A stretch of DNA of 32,627 nt. Origin: Syncephalis plumigaleata (Eukaryota; Zoopagomycota; Zoopagomycetes; Zoopagales; Piptocephalidaceae). The stretch spans positions 1 through 32,627 of the forward strand of contig JAIXMF010000136.1 in assembly GCA_025201365.1 (NCBI GenBank). Direction: 5' to 3'. Positions 9,654 to 21,593 of this stretch are shown in pieces. Below the pieces are notes generated by a model, which was given only the letters and a program-made list of their open reading frames with translations, ran no database searches and was not told the DNA's origin. Position 1 is the stretch's first letter. Every line of letters starts with the position of its first letter. A program made the position numbers and the translations under genes.

Positions 9654-12600
9654 CCCTTCTAGCAAATCCCTTATCACAACCAGATGCCGTGATAGGTGCT
9701 GTTACCGCTAACGCACTCTTACAGGCCGGTTTTGTGAACGGACACGCAACAACTATGCTAGTGGACACAGGAGCCCAACAAACGGTAATCTCTAGCGCCT
9801 TATGCTCACGTCTAGGCATAAAGGTTGGACCGAATCGGAACTCGTTTGTTAAGCTAGCAGATGGACGACACGCTCACACTTGCGGATACTGTCAAGTACA
9901 AGTGCAAGTTGCTGATGTGGAACGTCAAGTCGAAGCGATCATACTTCATGCATCTCCATATGATCTCCTATTAGGTATGGATTGGTTAACCGATGCTAGC
10001 GCCACCATAGATTGCGCTGCTGGCACGTTGACAGTCGGCAATCATTCCTTACCTATGAAAATGTCAACCCACTCGCACGGTATACACTTTGTTGCCGTTG
10101 CTGAGAAACGCATTCGCAATAGTCGGCTTAGCAGGAAGCTACAACAATGCTATGATGCTATTCAGCCCCAACTCAACGAAGAGACTCCTACAGCCCTTAT
10201 TTCTGCGGCAGTATCTCAGTCTCCACATGTTGAACTGGTCGAATCGGAACGCAAGTACCTTCTCGACAAGTTGCTACGGGAATTTACGGATCTATTTGCA
10301 GATAATCCTAATAATCCTGGTGCAACTACTAGTATACAACACTTCATTAATACTGGCGACAGTAGACCCATCAACTCACCGCCATATCGCGTAGCTCATC
10401 GTCAACGCGAGATTATCACCAATTCTGTTAATGATATGCTCAAAAACGGAATCATTGAACGCTCTTTCAGCCCTTGGTCTTCCCCTGTTGTTCTTGTTGG
10501 TAAGAAGGATGGAGGCGCACGATTTTGTGTAGATTACCGTAGGCTTAACGAAGTAACCAAGAAGGATTCTTATCCTACTACGCGAGTAGATGACGCCTTG
10601 GACATGCTGTCTGGCGCTCGTTGGTTTACTACGTTAGATTTAGCTTCAGGTTATTGGCAAGTCAAAATGAACGTTAAAGATAGAGAAAAGACTGCTTTTA
10701 TTACACACGATGGTCTATATCAATTCAAAGTCATGCCTTTTGGACTTTGCAATGCACCAGCTACGTTCCAACGTCTTATGAACGAAGTGCTGGCTGGATT
10801 GAAATGGCGTACCTGCATCGTGTACCTGGACGATATTATCGTTTATGGACGGACGTTCGAGGAACATCTAGAACGTCTACGAGAAGTCTTTCAACGCTTA
10901 CGTACGGCTGGCCTACGACTAAAGAAGAGCAAGTGTCACTTCGGTCATCAAGAGATTGCTTACCTTGGTCATTTGGTCACTGCCAACGGTGTTAAGCCGG
11001 ATCCCAACAAAATCGCCGCTGTTCATCAATTTCCTCTTCCTGTAGATGTCCGTGGATGTAAAAGCTTCTTAGGTCTTGCTTCCTATTATAGACGATTCAT
11101 TCCTAATTTCTCTGAGAAAGCTGAACCGTTACATCGTCTCACTAAGAAGAACACGCCATTTACCTGGACCGATGCTCAACAAGCTGCCTTCGATCAGTTA
11201 CGTCAAGCCCTTACCGATGATGTTGTTCTCACTTACCCCGATCTTTCCAAGCCTTTCCGAATTGAGACCGATGCCTCTTCTACTGGTATTGGTGCCGTCA
11301 TTTCTCAACTCGTGAACGACCAATGGAAGCCTATCGCATACGCCAGCCGTGCTCTCAACCAAGCTGAACGCAACTACTCAGCCACGGAAGGTGAATGCTT
11401 AGCGATCGTGTGGGCCATCGACAAATTTCGACCATACATTTACGGTGGTGAATTCACTGTCGTTACCGATCACTCCGCCTTACGCTGGTTAATGTCTCGT
11501 CCAAATCCAACCGGTAGACTAGGTAGGTGGGTGCTGCGATTACAAGAGTATTGCCCCACTATCGAGTACCGTCGAGGCACTGCCAACTCCAACGCCGATG
11601 CCTTGTCGCGAGATCCCTTGCCATGGCCGGAACTAGTCGCTCAAGCCGAAGAAGATAAAGCTGTCGAAATCATGTCCACGGCCGCTGTACCATTATTACC
11701 TACGGCAGACGAATGGCTCCAGGCACAACGCAGTGAGAACGCCACTTGTGACATCTACGGTTATTTGTCGAAAGGTAACGATCATCTTATCATGATGAAT
11801 GAACCTACACGACGTTCGATCAAGAAACGCGCTCGAAGTTATCGCCTCGTCGACGGTCGATTGATGCGCCGAAAGATGGAAGAAGATCAAGAAGTACTAT
11901 TGGACGTAGTACCGAAACAGTTCCAACCCGTTGTTCTATATCATAATCATGATCAAGAATTATCCGGCCATCTCGGTAGATATCGCACATATAAACGAAT
12001 TCGACAAAAGTACTGGTGGTCGAACTTACATAGTGACGTTAGAGATTATGTAGCAACTTGTGTGAGATGCCAGAAGCAACGACGCATCACACAGCGTTCT
12101 GGCTTGCTACAGTCTCTGCCGGTACCCGAGAAGCCGTTCGACTTTATCGCTATCGACCTAATGGGACCGTTTACTGAGTCAGAGTATGGTAATAAGTATG
12201 TTGCCGTATGTTGCGATTACACAACTCGATGGATCGAAGCTGCTGCGATACCGGACGCTACAGCCGAGACTACCGTCAAGTTCCTTATGAATAACATTAT
12301 CGCTCGACATGGAATGCCCCGTGTACTCCTCACAGACGGAGGTACCAACTTCACGTCTGGTCTCACAGCAGGAATCGCGCGCCGCCTAGGCATTCGTCAG
12401 CGAATTACATCAGCACGACGTCCACAAACTGACGGTCTCGTTGAACGTTTCAATCATACGCTAGCTTCAATGATTGCCAAGTTCACTAACGACTTCGAAA
12501 CCGACTGGGACAAGTACTTACCTTTACTGTTGTTCGCCTATCGCACTACACCGCAATCGTCTGCTGGTCAGACGCCCTTCAACCTACTCTACGGCCGCGA

Positions 12601-13174
12601 AGCCACTCAACCATTAGAAGTCGCTGTTAACAACATGCCCACGACAAAAGCACGATTCAATAAGCGAACTGAAGAATACGAAGAGTACGTGAAGGACTTA
12701 CAATTACGGTTGAATGATGTACGAGAACGAGCTCGCCTCATGATCGAAGCCGCCCAACGCCGTCAATCAGCGCGTTATAACAAAGGAAGAAGAAGAGAAG
12801 CATTCAATGAGGGTGATTTGGTATGGTTAGAAGAAACGCTGTTGAAAGGATCTAAATTAAAGAAGATGAAGGAACGTATACGTGGACCCTTCCGAGTCGT
12901 AGAGCAGACGTCAGCTGTCAATTACAGACTATGTGATCTCGACACAAAAAGGACATTCCCCGCACACGCTGATCGAATTATTCCTTTACACTCTCGTCCA
13001 CAACATTTATTATTATCCCCCACGGCCAGTGAGCCAGTTTCAGTATTATCATTAACTAACACTTTATTATTATCTAGCGAAGACCAACCTAGTATGTTGG
13101 CGGGACGCTCAACACTCGAAGAGGGAGTGATGTGGCGCCATATCTTGACCTCGTGGCTTAGCGGTCCAGAATAG
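9626..13174 (+). CDS. pol: Pol polyprotein of Ty3/gypsy element (PR-RT-RNaseH-IN)
   Basis: Enzymes for polyprotein cleavage, reverse transcription and integration. Residues are numbered from the GTG at 9626; the first ATG is 9632. Aspartic protease: LVDTGAQQT (D47). Reverse transcriptase: SPWSSPVVLVGKKDGG, FMPFGLCNAPATF-like block, and YLDD at 400-403. RNase H begins at ETDASSTGIGA (D549). The integrase has an HHCC zinc finger (HDQELSGH ... CVRC), then D844 (AIDLMGPF), D904 (LLTDGGTNF) and E940 (GLVERFNH), with 35 residues between the last two (DD35E). A GPF-containing module (RGPFRVVE) follows. No chromodomain is visible. The frame extends 44 nt into the 3' LTR. It is probably made as a Gag-Pol fusion by -1 frameshifting and looks fully intact. 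Confidence 0.95.
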   Translation: MPMIEGIGTPLLANPLSQPDAVIGAVTANALLQAGFVNGHATTMLVDTGAQQTVISSALCSRLGIKVGPNRNSFVKLADGRHAHTCGYCQVQVQVADVERQVEAIILHASPYDLLLGMDWLTDASATIDCAAGTLTVGNHSLPMKMSTHSHGIHFVAVAEKRIRNSRLSRKLQQCYDAIQPQLNEETPTALISAAVSQSPHVELVESERKYLLDKLLREFTDLFADNPNNPGATTSIQHFINTGDSRPINSPPYRVAHRQREIITNSVNDMLKNGIIERSFSPWSSPVVLVGKKDGGARFCVDYRRLNEVTKKDSYPTTRVDDALDMLSGARWFTTLDLASGYWQVKMNVKDREKTAFITHDGLYQFKVMPFGLCNAPATFQRLMNEVLAGLKWRTCIVYLDDIIVYGRTFEEHLERLREVFQRLRTAGLRLKKSKCHFGHQEIAYLGHLVTANGVKPDPNKIAAVHQFPLPVDVRGCKSFLGLASYYRRFIPNFSEKAEPLHRLTKKNTPFTWTDAQQAAFDQLRQALTDDVVLTYPDLSKPFRIETDASSTGIGAVISQLVNDQWKPIAYASRALNQAERNYSATEGECLAIVWAIDKFRPYIYGGEFTVVTDHSALRWLMSRPNPTGRLGRWVLRLQEYCPTIEYRRGTANSNADALSRDPLPWPELVAQAEEDKAVEIMSTAAVPLLPTADEWLQAQRSENATCDIYGYLSKGNDHLIMMNEPTRRSIKKRARSYRLVDGRLMRRKMEEDQEVLLDVVPKQFQPVVLYHNHDQELSGHLGRYRTYKRIRQKYWWSNLHSDVRDYVATCVRCQKQRRITQRSGLLQSLPVPEKPFDFIAIDLMGPFTESEYGNKYVAVCCDYTTRWIEAAAIPDATAETTVKFLMNNIIARHGMPRVLLTDGGTNFTSGLTAGIARRLGIRQRITSARRPQTDGLVERFNHTLASMIAKFTNDFETDWDKYLPLLLFAYRTTPQSSAGQTPFNLLYGREATQPLEVAVNNMPTTKARFNKRTEEYEEYVKDLQLRLNDVRERARLMIEAAQRRQSARYNKGRRREAFNEGDLVWLEETLLKGSKLKKMKERIRGPFRVVEQTSAVNYRLCDLDTKRTFPAHADRIIPLHSRPQHLLLSPTASEPVSVLSLTNTLLLSSEDQPSMLAGRSTLEEGVMWRHILTSWLSGPE
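13118..13130 (+). promoter_or_regulatory. Polypurine tract
   Basis: GAAGAGGGAG followed by TGA abuts the 3' LTR. It is the probable primer for plus-strand DNA synthesis and also encodes pol residues. Confidence 0.65.
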
Positions 13175-13429
13175 GATAGCTACACGTTCAGCGTCGAGAG
13201 AAGAAAAAGCAAACGCAAAAGCAAATTTTAATAAAGACGAACAATTCTATCTTTTATCTCTACACTACTGTGCTCCAAGTGTCTTACAAGTATTAACCGT
13301 GTTAAAGTGTTTTATTTGTCTATACATTCCAACAGTGAGCCACTGCAGCTAACTGAGGTTGTTGCACGTCACTTTCTGGAATCCCTTGTCCGGCCCCTAT
13401 CGTGCCCCCTACCAGATAAGGCCGTGACA
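13131..13429 (+). repeat. 3' LTR of Ty3/gypsy element
   Basis: 299 bp, 298 of 299 identical to the 5' LTR, with AATAAA at 13230-13235. Its first 44 bp are also coding: the pol frame enters the LTR and stops at 13172-13174. Confidence 0.96.
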
Positions 13430-13434
13430 GTAAA

Positions 13435-16400
13435 CCATTTTATAATAGCTGTGTTTTCCCCATCCTTTCTTACTCCATCCTATTCCATTCCCTCTTTAGG
13501 GTTTCATCTTCCGTCTTTATTATTTTGTGATTCACATTAGTTTACTCGCATTAGTTACTTCTTATATTTTATTGCGCCATCTGGTGTAATATATATCATC
13601 GTGTTTACACTTGATTGCTGACCCTCCCTCTACACTTTACTTTCCATCAGTATCCTCGTCGTTTTGCTTTCTTCTCCCTCTTTACCGACAACCTTCCTTG
13701 ATCTTGGCCCATTACATCGTACTGCCCGTAGAACACTCTGGAATTACCGGTCATTCGACTACTGGCTTATTGGTGTAACCCACTGGAGTACGGGTGCCAC
13801 CTTGTCATTACAATCCTAATTGCCACGTGTGGTAGCGTGGCAGTACTTTTTCTGTTTAAATCTTTACCGCAAACTACCCTTGAATCACTTTGATTTATTC
13901 ATTTATTCATTCATTTATTTACTCGTCCATTTACCTATTTACCTATTTACTCATCTATACACTCGTACTAGTCTAGCTACTGATCTGATAGCCATTACTA
14001 TTCTTGCTTTCTTTTTTTGATTAAATATACACTAGCTGGTTATTTCATTGCCAGTACTATTTCTACTTTTACTACTTTTATTACTACTTATTACTTCTGT
14101 TGTTGTATCTTGTAACACAGTTGTAGTAAGCAAACAAATCTATCTAAACAGCTTCTTCCTCCTCTTCTTTTTCAGTTTATTTCCTTCATCGTTTATATAC
14201 ATTCTTTTGTTTCTTTTGCGATTATACGACATTTAACCTTCCATTAGTTTATACAACGTAAGAAATCACTTACTTTCTGGGATTCTTATCGTTTCTTTAC
14301 TCAACGCGTTTTATTCTTCTTGCCTTTCTCATTCTTCTTTCCACCCCTTCTTTCTTTCTTCCTTTCTTCCATTTCTTGCGTTATCTTTTATTTATTCTAT
14401 TTAAGCGCTTAGTTGTGTAGGTAAGTTCTTGTGAATGCGATGGTAATGGCGGTGACAGCGACAATGCCAGTGACAGCGATGGCAATAATGCGGGTTTGAG
14501 TCAACGATGCTTAATGAGTACTTGTGCTAAAGTAAAAAAGGTGTTATTGCAAATGCTTTGGATACACCATGCACATGCGGACACAGATGAATATGGCAGT
14601 GTGAATAAGAGCCACACGAGTGGCTAGTCCACCAATTTCCATATACCTGCAGTTCCTTGAAAACGGTACGAGGAGTCTGGACTAATACGGAAACTTGTGA
14701 GTTTGCTTATCGTATTCAGCGACACCATCGTACAGGCTGATTCAAGCCAATGAAGGTCTGGCGTTAAACTTGTCAGATCTCTCTTCTAAATTTATTCATT
14801 CGTTTGTTTTATGTAAATGTCGTTTCATTGTTCTTCTCCTATGAGGTGGTAAAAATAGTCTAGCTGGGCGGGAAGCAGCAACCATCGGTCATATTATTTA
14901 CCGATAACTAAAAGTGATGACTATGATGTTAATGGTACACTTCTCTCTCTCTCTCTCTCTCTTTGCTTGTTGCTTGTAGTGGCTACGGTACAAGCGTGAT
15001 GGTTTCCTAGACACTTGCATCATGCAAACACAGTCATATCGTATGAGTTACCCACGTGTGCTCTTTTACATGGCATGTCCAGTCAAACGTCGACACTTTT
15101 TACGTTCGTGCTATTTGTCAGGCATGCGGTTCACTGCAAACTAAGGCGGGCAATGTGACATTGCTTGCTGTCCAGTTTGTTCCCCGACACCACTGTGGTG
15201 CTATTATTATAATTATAGCTCCGGGGATATGCTCAGTAATTGTCGTCATTGATGGACGGTCATTACGGTTGTCATCACACTTTGTGTGCGTATGGATGTG
15301 TGAATCTGAGCGGACTAACATTAGATGAGGATGAATAAGACGCACATACATACATCCGCATCTACATCTACATACATTTACATGTAGGATGCGTGTTTTT
15401 GTACTATCTGATCACTTTTAGTAAGCAGATAGGAAGGCTCGCTTCTCCTTCTCTCTCTCTCGCTTGCTTGCTTATTGATGACTATACTGAGGTCTATAAC
15501 AGTATTACAGGTGTGGATTAACCAACCATGGATGGAATGAACTATTTTTGGCGTATTCGTGCTTACAGCCATCGATTGTGCCTCGTCGACTATAATGATG
15601 GTGGTGTAGACGACTTTGCCACGCTTCATTCCAAATACGATCACAATGGCTGTTCTATCCTTGTTCTTCCACTGGCTGGAATCTGTTTCACGCCATATTA
15701 GTCAAACTTTTCATTTTGGTTTTACCACCACTCATTCATGATTTAGTTTCCCATAGATTTGACTGGCACGTAAACGCCGACCGTTTGTGAGTGAAATTTT
15801 CTTTTTTACTTTACGGTAAATGATGCATCTATGGTGACATTTGCGTTATACGCTATTACTGCTTACTGTTCTACTGCTTACACATCAATTTGATTACTGA
15901 GTAGGCTAGAGTAACTGGATCTGCATGACATGAATGACGAAACATCATTCTATTACTCATCATAGTTCGTGATAATAATAATTAATCATTATGATCGTGA
16001 TGAACTGGATGAATGGGGCTCACTCCTCACTCCTCCTTGCTTTGGTTTTTTATTTCGGTTGTGGAACTGTTTATGGAATTTTGATTTGTTTTCTACTCTT
16101 ACTACACTCGCATACAAACACACACTCGCACACACTCGCACAACTCGTTGAATTATTTTCCTTTTCTGCGTACACCCTACGAGTTATTAGTCTTATACTC
16201 ACTCGCCGCCACTCAATGTGTTCTTATGTCTCTAGCAGGGCTTACCTAGTGATTTGTTGTTGTCTACTTGCTAACGCTTTCTATTCCGGTGCACGCTACT
16301 CTATAGGCGGGCCTGTCCTTTCAGTTGACTAGATTCCCTAGGGCGACTTTGCTAATTCTCTACTGTCGCATTTCGTGGTGTGATATTTATTGTACGTGCC
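13435..16400. other. Gene-free spacer, pyrimidine-rich in part
   Basis: No convincing gene. The first kilobase (to about 14400) is strongly T/C-rich on the plus strand with short ATTT/ATTC repeats, like the sequence left of the retrotransposon, so the element landed inside one such tract. A (TC)n tract lies at about 14942-14962. Frames near 15056-15328 and 15991-16332 show no domain or codon signature. The right end should hold the promoter and 5' UTR of the transcription-factor gene. Confidence 0.55.
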
Positions 16401-19400
16401 ATGTCTAACAACAACAGCAACAGCAACATTTATAATCAGCAACACCAGCAACAACACCATAAGTATCAGCACTTTTATTCGCAAGAATACATGCAGCGTA
16501 CATTACCATCACCAAATAGTCTTGCTGAACGGTCTATGGGTGCCGAAGTACAACGAGGCAGCTATCGAGACCTGAGTAATCTGACCACGTCCTCGGTTTC
16601 CGCCACACTGCCTACTGGCCATTATCCAACCATGAATACTAGTATAAACGGTGGACTAACCATTAATGCAGGCATGTATGGCAATAGCTCTATGCCACAG
16701 CCATCACCACGACCCATTAATTATTCGGTGGGCGAGCCTTCCTCTGCAACGTCAATGCGGTATGCTTCCACGGGCAGCGGTAATACCTCGTTAGCATCAT
16801 TGACGGCATCATCCGCAGCTCAACACATGGAGGCCACTGGTGTAACCGGCAGCAAGCGACAAAGAGTCAGCCGGGCCTGTGATGCATGCCGACGTAAAAA
16901 AGTGCGCTGCGATGGTGTGCGACCCATCTGCGGTAACTGTAGCGCGTTTCATTTCGAATGCACCTATCTTGATGCGGCCAAGAAGCGTGGTCCGCCCAAA
17001 GGGTATATCGAGGCCATCGAGCATCGACTACGTCGTATGGAAAAGTTGCTAAGCGGTATTGTCAAGCATGATCCTCGACTAGAGAGTGTAGTGCAGAATA
17101 TTAGCACGCAGGATACATCCGAGGTTGACACGGAGATACACGACCTCGATGGCATCCAGGATGTTGGCGCGCATGATGACGATAAACGACATGGTGGCGG
17201 TCGGCGTGGTCGACAAACAATGGCGTGGGGACATCGACTGGAGGCGATGGATCGACTGTTAACGCAAGCGACACAGGGCCTGGGCTTTGACGAGAAGTTG
17301 CTAGCCGCGTTGAATAAGGAGGCCGACAATGCCACCGAGCTTATGCGTGAGGAGGCTCGAGCCGGGCGTAATCGTTCTAGCTCGCATAGTGAAAGTCTCT
17401 CCGATCTAGAAGTGATGATCGATGATGAATACGACGAGCAAGCAACGCCGGCGGTAGAGAGTCGACCGCAGAAACATGCACAGCTCACTATAAAGTCCAA
17501 CAGCGAGTATAATCAGAAGAGCCAGGTGGCATACGATGAGCATGGCAATCTACGCTATATGGGCGGTAGTAGTGGCGCGTATCTTATTATGGATCGACGT
17601 GTTGCAGCTGCTAACTCTGCACAGAGCCAAGAGCAAGGTAAATGAACAATAGCAATAGCAATAATAATAATTGAACTAATCATCAATGATGACTATTTAT
17701 TCTATAGCGGCGGCTCGTTTATTACAACATCTGGCCATGCCATCAATTCCATTTCGTAGATTACGAGCTGATATTGAATTGCCACCGCCAGAAATGTCTA
17801 ATCGATTAATTAGCATCTATTTCGCTCGTTTACATCCATTCCATCCGTTCGTCCATAAGGCGGCGTTTCTTCGGTGTTTACGCGATCGTCGTCGACCACC
17901 TTTATTGTTGCTGAACGCCATTTACGCGATTGCTGCTCGATGGGCCAATGATCCTTCGTTGTACGCGGAGCCAGGCAAACCATTGACCGCGGGCCAGGTG
18001 TTCTTTGATCGAGCACGCATTCTACTTGACGATGAATACGACCGTAGCGAGTTAACTACCGTTCAAGCACTCATTATCATGTCCTTCTATCAGCATGGCA
18101 GCTCGCAATCCATGGGCTCATGGCTACTAGCAGGTATGGCATTCCGTATGGCTCACGATCTTGGCCTGCATCGCGACTGCGAGCGATGGGGACTCGACGA
18201 TCTCGATCGAGTGGAGAAGGAAACAAGACGTCGTGTTTGGTGGGCGTGTTTTGTCGTGGACAGTATGACAAGTGCCGCCCTTGGTCGTCCGCTAGCCATC
18301 GACGAGCGAGATATTGACGCTCAATTGCCGCGTATCGATGAGGATGAAGAGGTGGATCTCGATGCCGAGGAAGTGGCCACGGGTACCGTATCGCATAACA
18401 GTAGCTCACCTGGGCGACAATCGGTATCCAGTGATGTTTCCGGTGGTAATAGTCATCCTAGCGGTAATACAGGTCAACGACGTAATACAGGAGGATCAAC
18501 AGCAGGATCAACGGCAGGAGGGGGAGGACATGGTGGTGTGGCGGTAGCAGCGGCATTACCAGGCGGCCACGCTGGACCGAATCCACCTGCTTCTGTGACG
18601 ATGCCCACCAGCAATGCTCAGTTGTCCACGGGAGCTGGCGCTAAACCATCGCCGGTCCTGTACTACATTCAGTTAATTAAACTATCTGAACTGATGGCTA
18701 AGGTACTAAGGAATGTTTACGGGCCACGAGCAGCACGGAACAACTTATACGAAGTAGCCAGTCGTATGGATGTCGAACTGGAGACATGGGTCGCACGACT
18801 ACCCGTCACTTATAATTATCGTGAGGTAGACTTTACTTACACCTCAACTACGATCTCACCATTTACCGGCTTGCTTCACATATTCTTTGATGTAACACGT
18901 ATCCTATTGCATCGACCGTTGATTGTGCTGCCTACAGGCACCTCGGATACCAATAACACAGTTGATAACAGTAAGTAACTGCAATGGCAATAATAGTAGT
19001 AATAGTAATAACAAGTAATCATTGCACCTTTTTTATTAGTAAATCAAGAGGAAGCATCAAAGGCATTGGATGATTCATTTGCTACATCAGCAAATCAGTC
19101 AGAGCAACAACAACAGCAGCAGCAGCAACCCCTTTCGAATGTTGGCGGTTGGAGTTCATTCCGTACTTGTTGTGATGCTGCACAACGAATTACACGAATT
19201 GCCGATTGTATGCGTGTAGGAGGCTATCTACGCTGTCATGGTGTTATATTTATCGGTTATTCACTCTTCCAAGCCAGTATGGTGCACTTGAATAATGCGA
19301 TGGCACCCGACGAAGCAATATGTCGACCTGCCCGTGGTCATCTAGCACTAGGATTGCGTGCACTTGAGGAATTACAAAAAGAATGGCTATCTGCCCAACA

Positions 19401-20682
19401 GTGTCGTGCAATCCTACTTGATCTCATGGAAGTGCGCGGTGTTCAATTAACCGAAGAAGACTACGGGAAAACGGCGACTACGGGATCACGACGTGGTAAT
19501 CGACGTGCGGCAAATGCATCATCAGGCTCGAACAGGTCACGCGCGAACAATCAGGCAAGATCATCGTCTGAACATCCAACGCTAGCCACCAATAGGGCAT
19601 CATCATCATCTGGTACAAGTCCAGTAGCGTCCGCTGCTGTTCTGAAAATGGAGTCGCAATCACCTACCTCGCTACACGGCTTCTCTGACATGTCATTAGA
19701 TCAGTCGTTAACCACTGGTCTCGCGAGTTACGCGCAATTATCTGATTCGACAGCAAATGGCACGCCTACCATGAACGCCGCAACTATAGCTAATCAGTCT
19801 GGTCAGAACATGAGCTCGGCAACCTCCTCGCTTAACGCCACACTATTCCCACCATCCTACGGATTATCCGATATGGCAAGTGCCTTGTTCAGTATTCCTG
19901 GTGTTCAAGATGGATCGCAGAATAAGGAAGCCGCGGCGGCAGCAGCAGCAGCAGCCGCAGCACTAATGATGTCAAACCCACAGACGCAAGCTCATTTCGG
20001 CCTATCGATGCCAATCACTACCAATGCAACTACCATGGCATCGGTTGTATCATCCGCCAAGTCGGTATCATCGCATCTCAACCAGACATCGACACCTATG
20101 GCTACACTGCCCACGGATCCGACAATGCTGTTGAACCCGTCGACATCGGTTACCGCCATGCATAATCAAGGTAATCCTCACACCGCTGTCACGCATTCGA
20201 ATACCTTCTGGGGTATGCCATCCAGTCTTGACTTGGGAGCGTGGCAAACCTACTTGAATCAATGGGGTCTTCCTAATGTCAACATGTCAGACGCGGAAAC
20301 GAGTGCCGGTGTCGTTGCAGAGATTCCACAGATTCGTCCATTGACAATGACGAGTACTGCCATTGCTACAACGACCGCAGCCACAGCCACAGCCACAGCA
20401 GCAGCAGCAGCAATGACTCCGAATAGTCCAATCCAACCAACCACGCTATTCTCTAATCCTATTGCATTCCCAGCATCGACCACTAGCATTATTACTAGCA
20501 CTCCCTTAACTATGATCTCTAATACAGCACCTGGTGTAGCTGGCGGTATTGTCTCTAGCATGGCTACCAACACCAACAACAACACCACTAGCAATGCCAA
20601 TGTCATGCCTAATATCTCCACGGCAATATCGTCATCGTTAGCGGCGGGCCTACTTCCTCAGCGAGGTCGTCCACCTCAATAA
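16401..20682 (+). CDS. Zn(II)2Cys6 transcription factor with fungal_trans domain, ~1380 aa
   Basis: Nuclear DNA-binding regulator; target genes are unknown. Exons are 16401-17637, 17708-18970 and 19040-20682, with introns of 70 nt (GTAAAT/ATAG) and 69 nt (GTAAGT/TTAG). Both introns are in phase 1, and the total is 4143 nt (1380 codons plus stop). The start is the first ATG in frame (MSNNNSNSN). Cysteines C160, 163, 170, 177, 180 and 187 form a CX2CX6CX6CX2CX6C cluster, followed by KKRGPPKGYIEAIEHRL and a short likely coiled coil. Fungal_trans homology begins near 455 (HPFHPFVHK) and includes GLHRDCERWGL and RRRVWWACFVVD (586-597). A ~90-residue Gly/Ser/Thr linker (636-725) interrupts it before YYIQLIKLSELMAKVLRNVYG. 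The C-terminal half of exon 3 is low-complexity (Gln, Ala, Thr, Asn runs), perhaps an activation region. Some XlnR/RGT1-type resemblance, not enough for a name. Confidence 0.9.
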
Positions 20683-21354
20683 GTTCAAGTTTCTTTGCTT
20701 TCTTTCCTTTTCTTTCCTTTTAATTTCCCATTTCTCTTCATTTACGCTTTCTGCATTTTGCATCCATGATTCATTGCGTTTTCTAGCATGTTTGGATCGA
20801 CGAACGAACCCTTGTTCAATTGCAGCCTTTACCATACATATACACATACATACATTGTCTTCTTTTCTTTTTGTTGATTTTCTCGTCATTCTTTTTTCAT
20901 TCTTCATTCGTCTTCATCATCTTTTTGCTCGTCGCGTTATTTAGAAATCAACCAGTAGATACTACTTTACCAACATTGATCACGTATTTTTCATTTCATT
21001 GAGTCTGCCTTTTGTTCAGGCAAAATAGAAAGGAAAGCCAGTTTGCTGCTATTTGTTGACATTTACGATTGTCCTATTCAATCGGGTATAACTTGGATAA
21101 TTACGACTTTATTTAATTATTTATACCAACACATCTAGCAGCCACACATATCATTATCGTATATAAGTATGCGTGCTAAAGTTTACGCATACATACATAC
21201 TAAAAAAAGAGTATCTTGTATCTTGGAATGCTGCACAATTGTGTAGAGAGGAAAATACCTACCTACTTACCTACCTACATAAATAGTAGCTGTTGTTGAA
21301 TAGAATGGAGGATCAAACGCATTATTTACAAGTATTACATTGGAATCATAAAGA
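20683..21354. other. 3' flank of the transcription-factor gene, no gene seen
   Basis: A T/C-rich start, likely the 3' UTR of the preceding gene, then AT-rich sequence with (CATA)n-like runs. No ORF or RNA gene recognised. Confidence 0.5.
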
Positions 21355-21356
21355 TA

Positions 21357-21593
21357 CAGTGTTTTTCCATCCAATTTGCGCATTTATCCTTTAACTTTTA
21401 TTGCTATTCATAAATAGATTAACACAATTGTTAACATCATCATCGCATTGCTATTATCATTGAGTAGTTGTCATTGCCCTAGTAGTTGAGGGAGATGTTA
21501 ATGATCACGATATCACATATTAAAATGAGTGATAACTATTATTTATTCGTAAAAACAGAAGGCTAACTGCGCAAATTGGATGGAAATAGCCTG
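21357..21593. mobile_element. 237-bp TA-flanked MITE (Tc1/mariner/pogo type)
   Basis: The ends are CAGTGTTTTTCCATCCAATT at the left and, as reverse complement of the right, CAGGCTATTTCCATCCAATT. They continue alike through TGCGCA and, more weakly, for about 40 bp. TA flanks both sides (21355-21356 and 21594-21595). There is no coding capacity. The terminal sequence differs from the resident Tc1 beyond CAGTG, so that transposase is unlikely to mobilise it. Not seen elsewhere in the window. Confidence 0.75.

Larger units (their letters stand above)
7669..13429 (+). mobile_element. Complete Ty3/gypsy LTR retrotransposon (5761 bp)
   Basis: Two 299-bp LTRs (TGTGGC...GTGACA) flank gag and pol, with the 5-bp duplication GTAAA at 7664-7668 and 13430-13434. 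The domain order protease, reverse transcriptase, RNase H, integrase defines Ty3/gypsy. All catalytic motifs are present and no frame is broken. The LTRs differ only at 7957 (G) versus 13419 (A), so the insertion is young. No chromodomain is visible after the integrase. Confidence 0.97.

Noticed and set aside
15056-15328. 90-aa ORF with CQAC motif
   Set aside because: Single short frame with a comparable antisense frame over the same stretch, no second zinc-binding motif and no splice-supported extension.
20259-20621. 120-aa antisense ORF with hydrophobic valine/leucine runs
   Set aside because: Shadow of the Ala/Thr/Asn low-complexity C-terminus of the transcription factor on the opposite strand.
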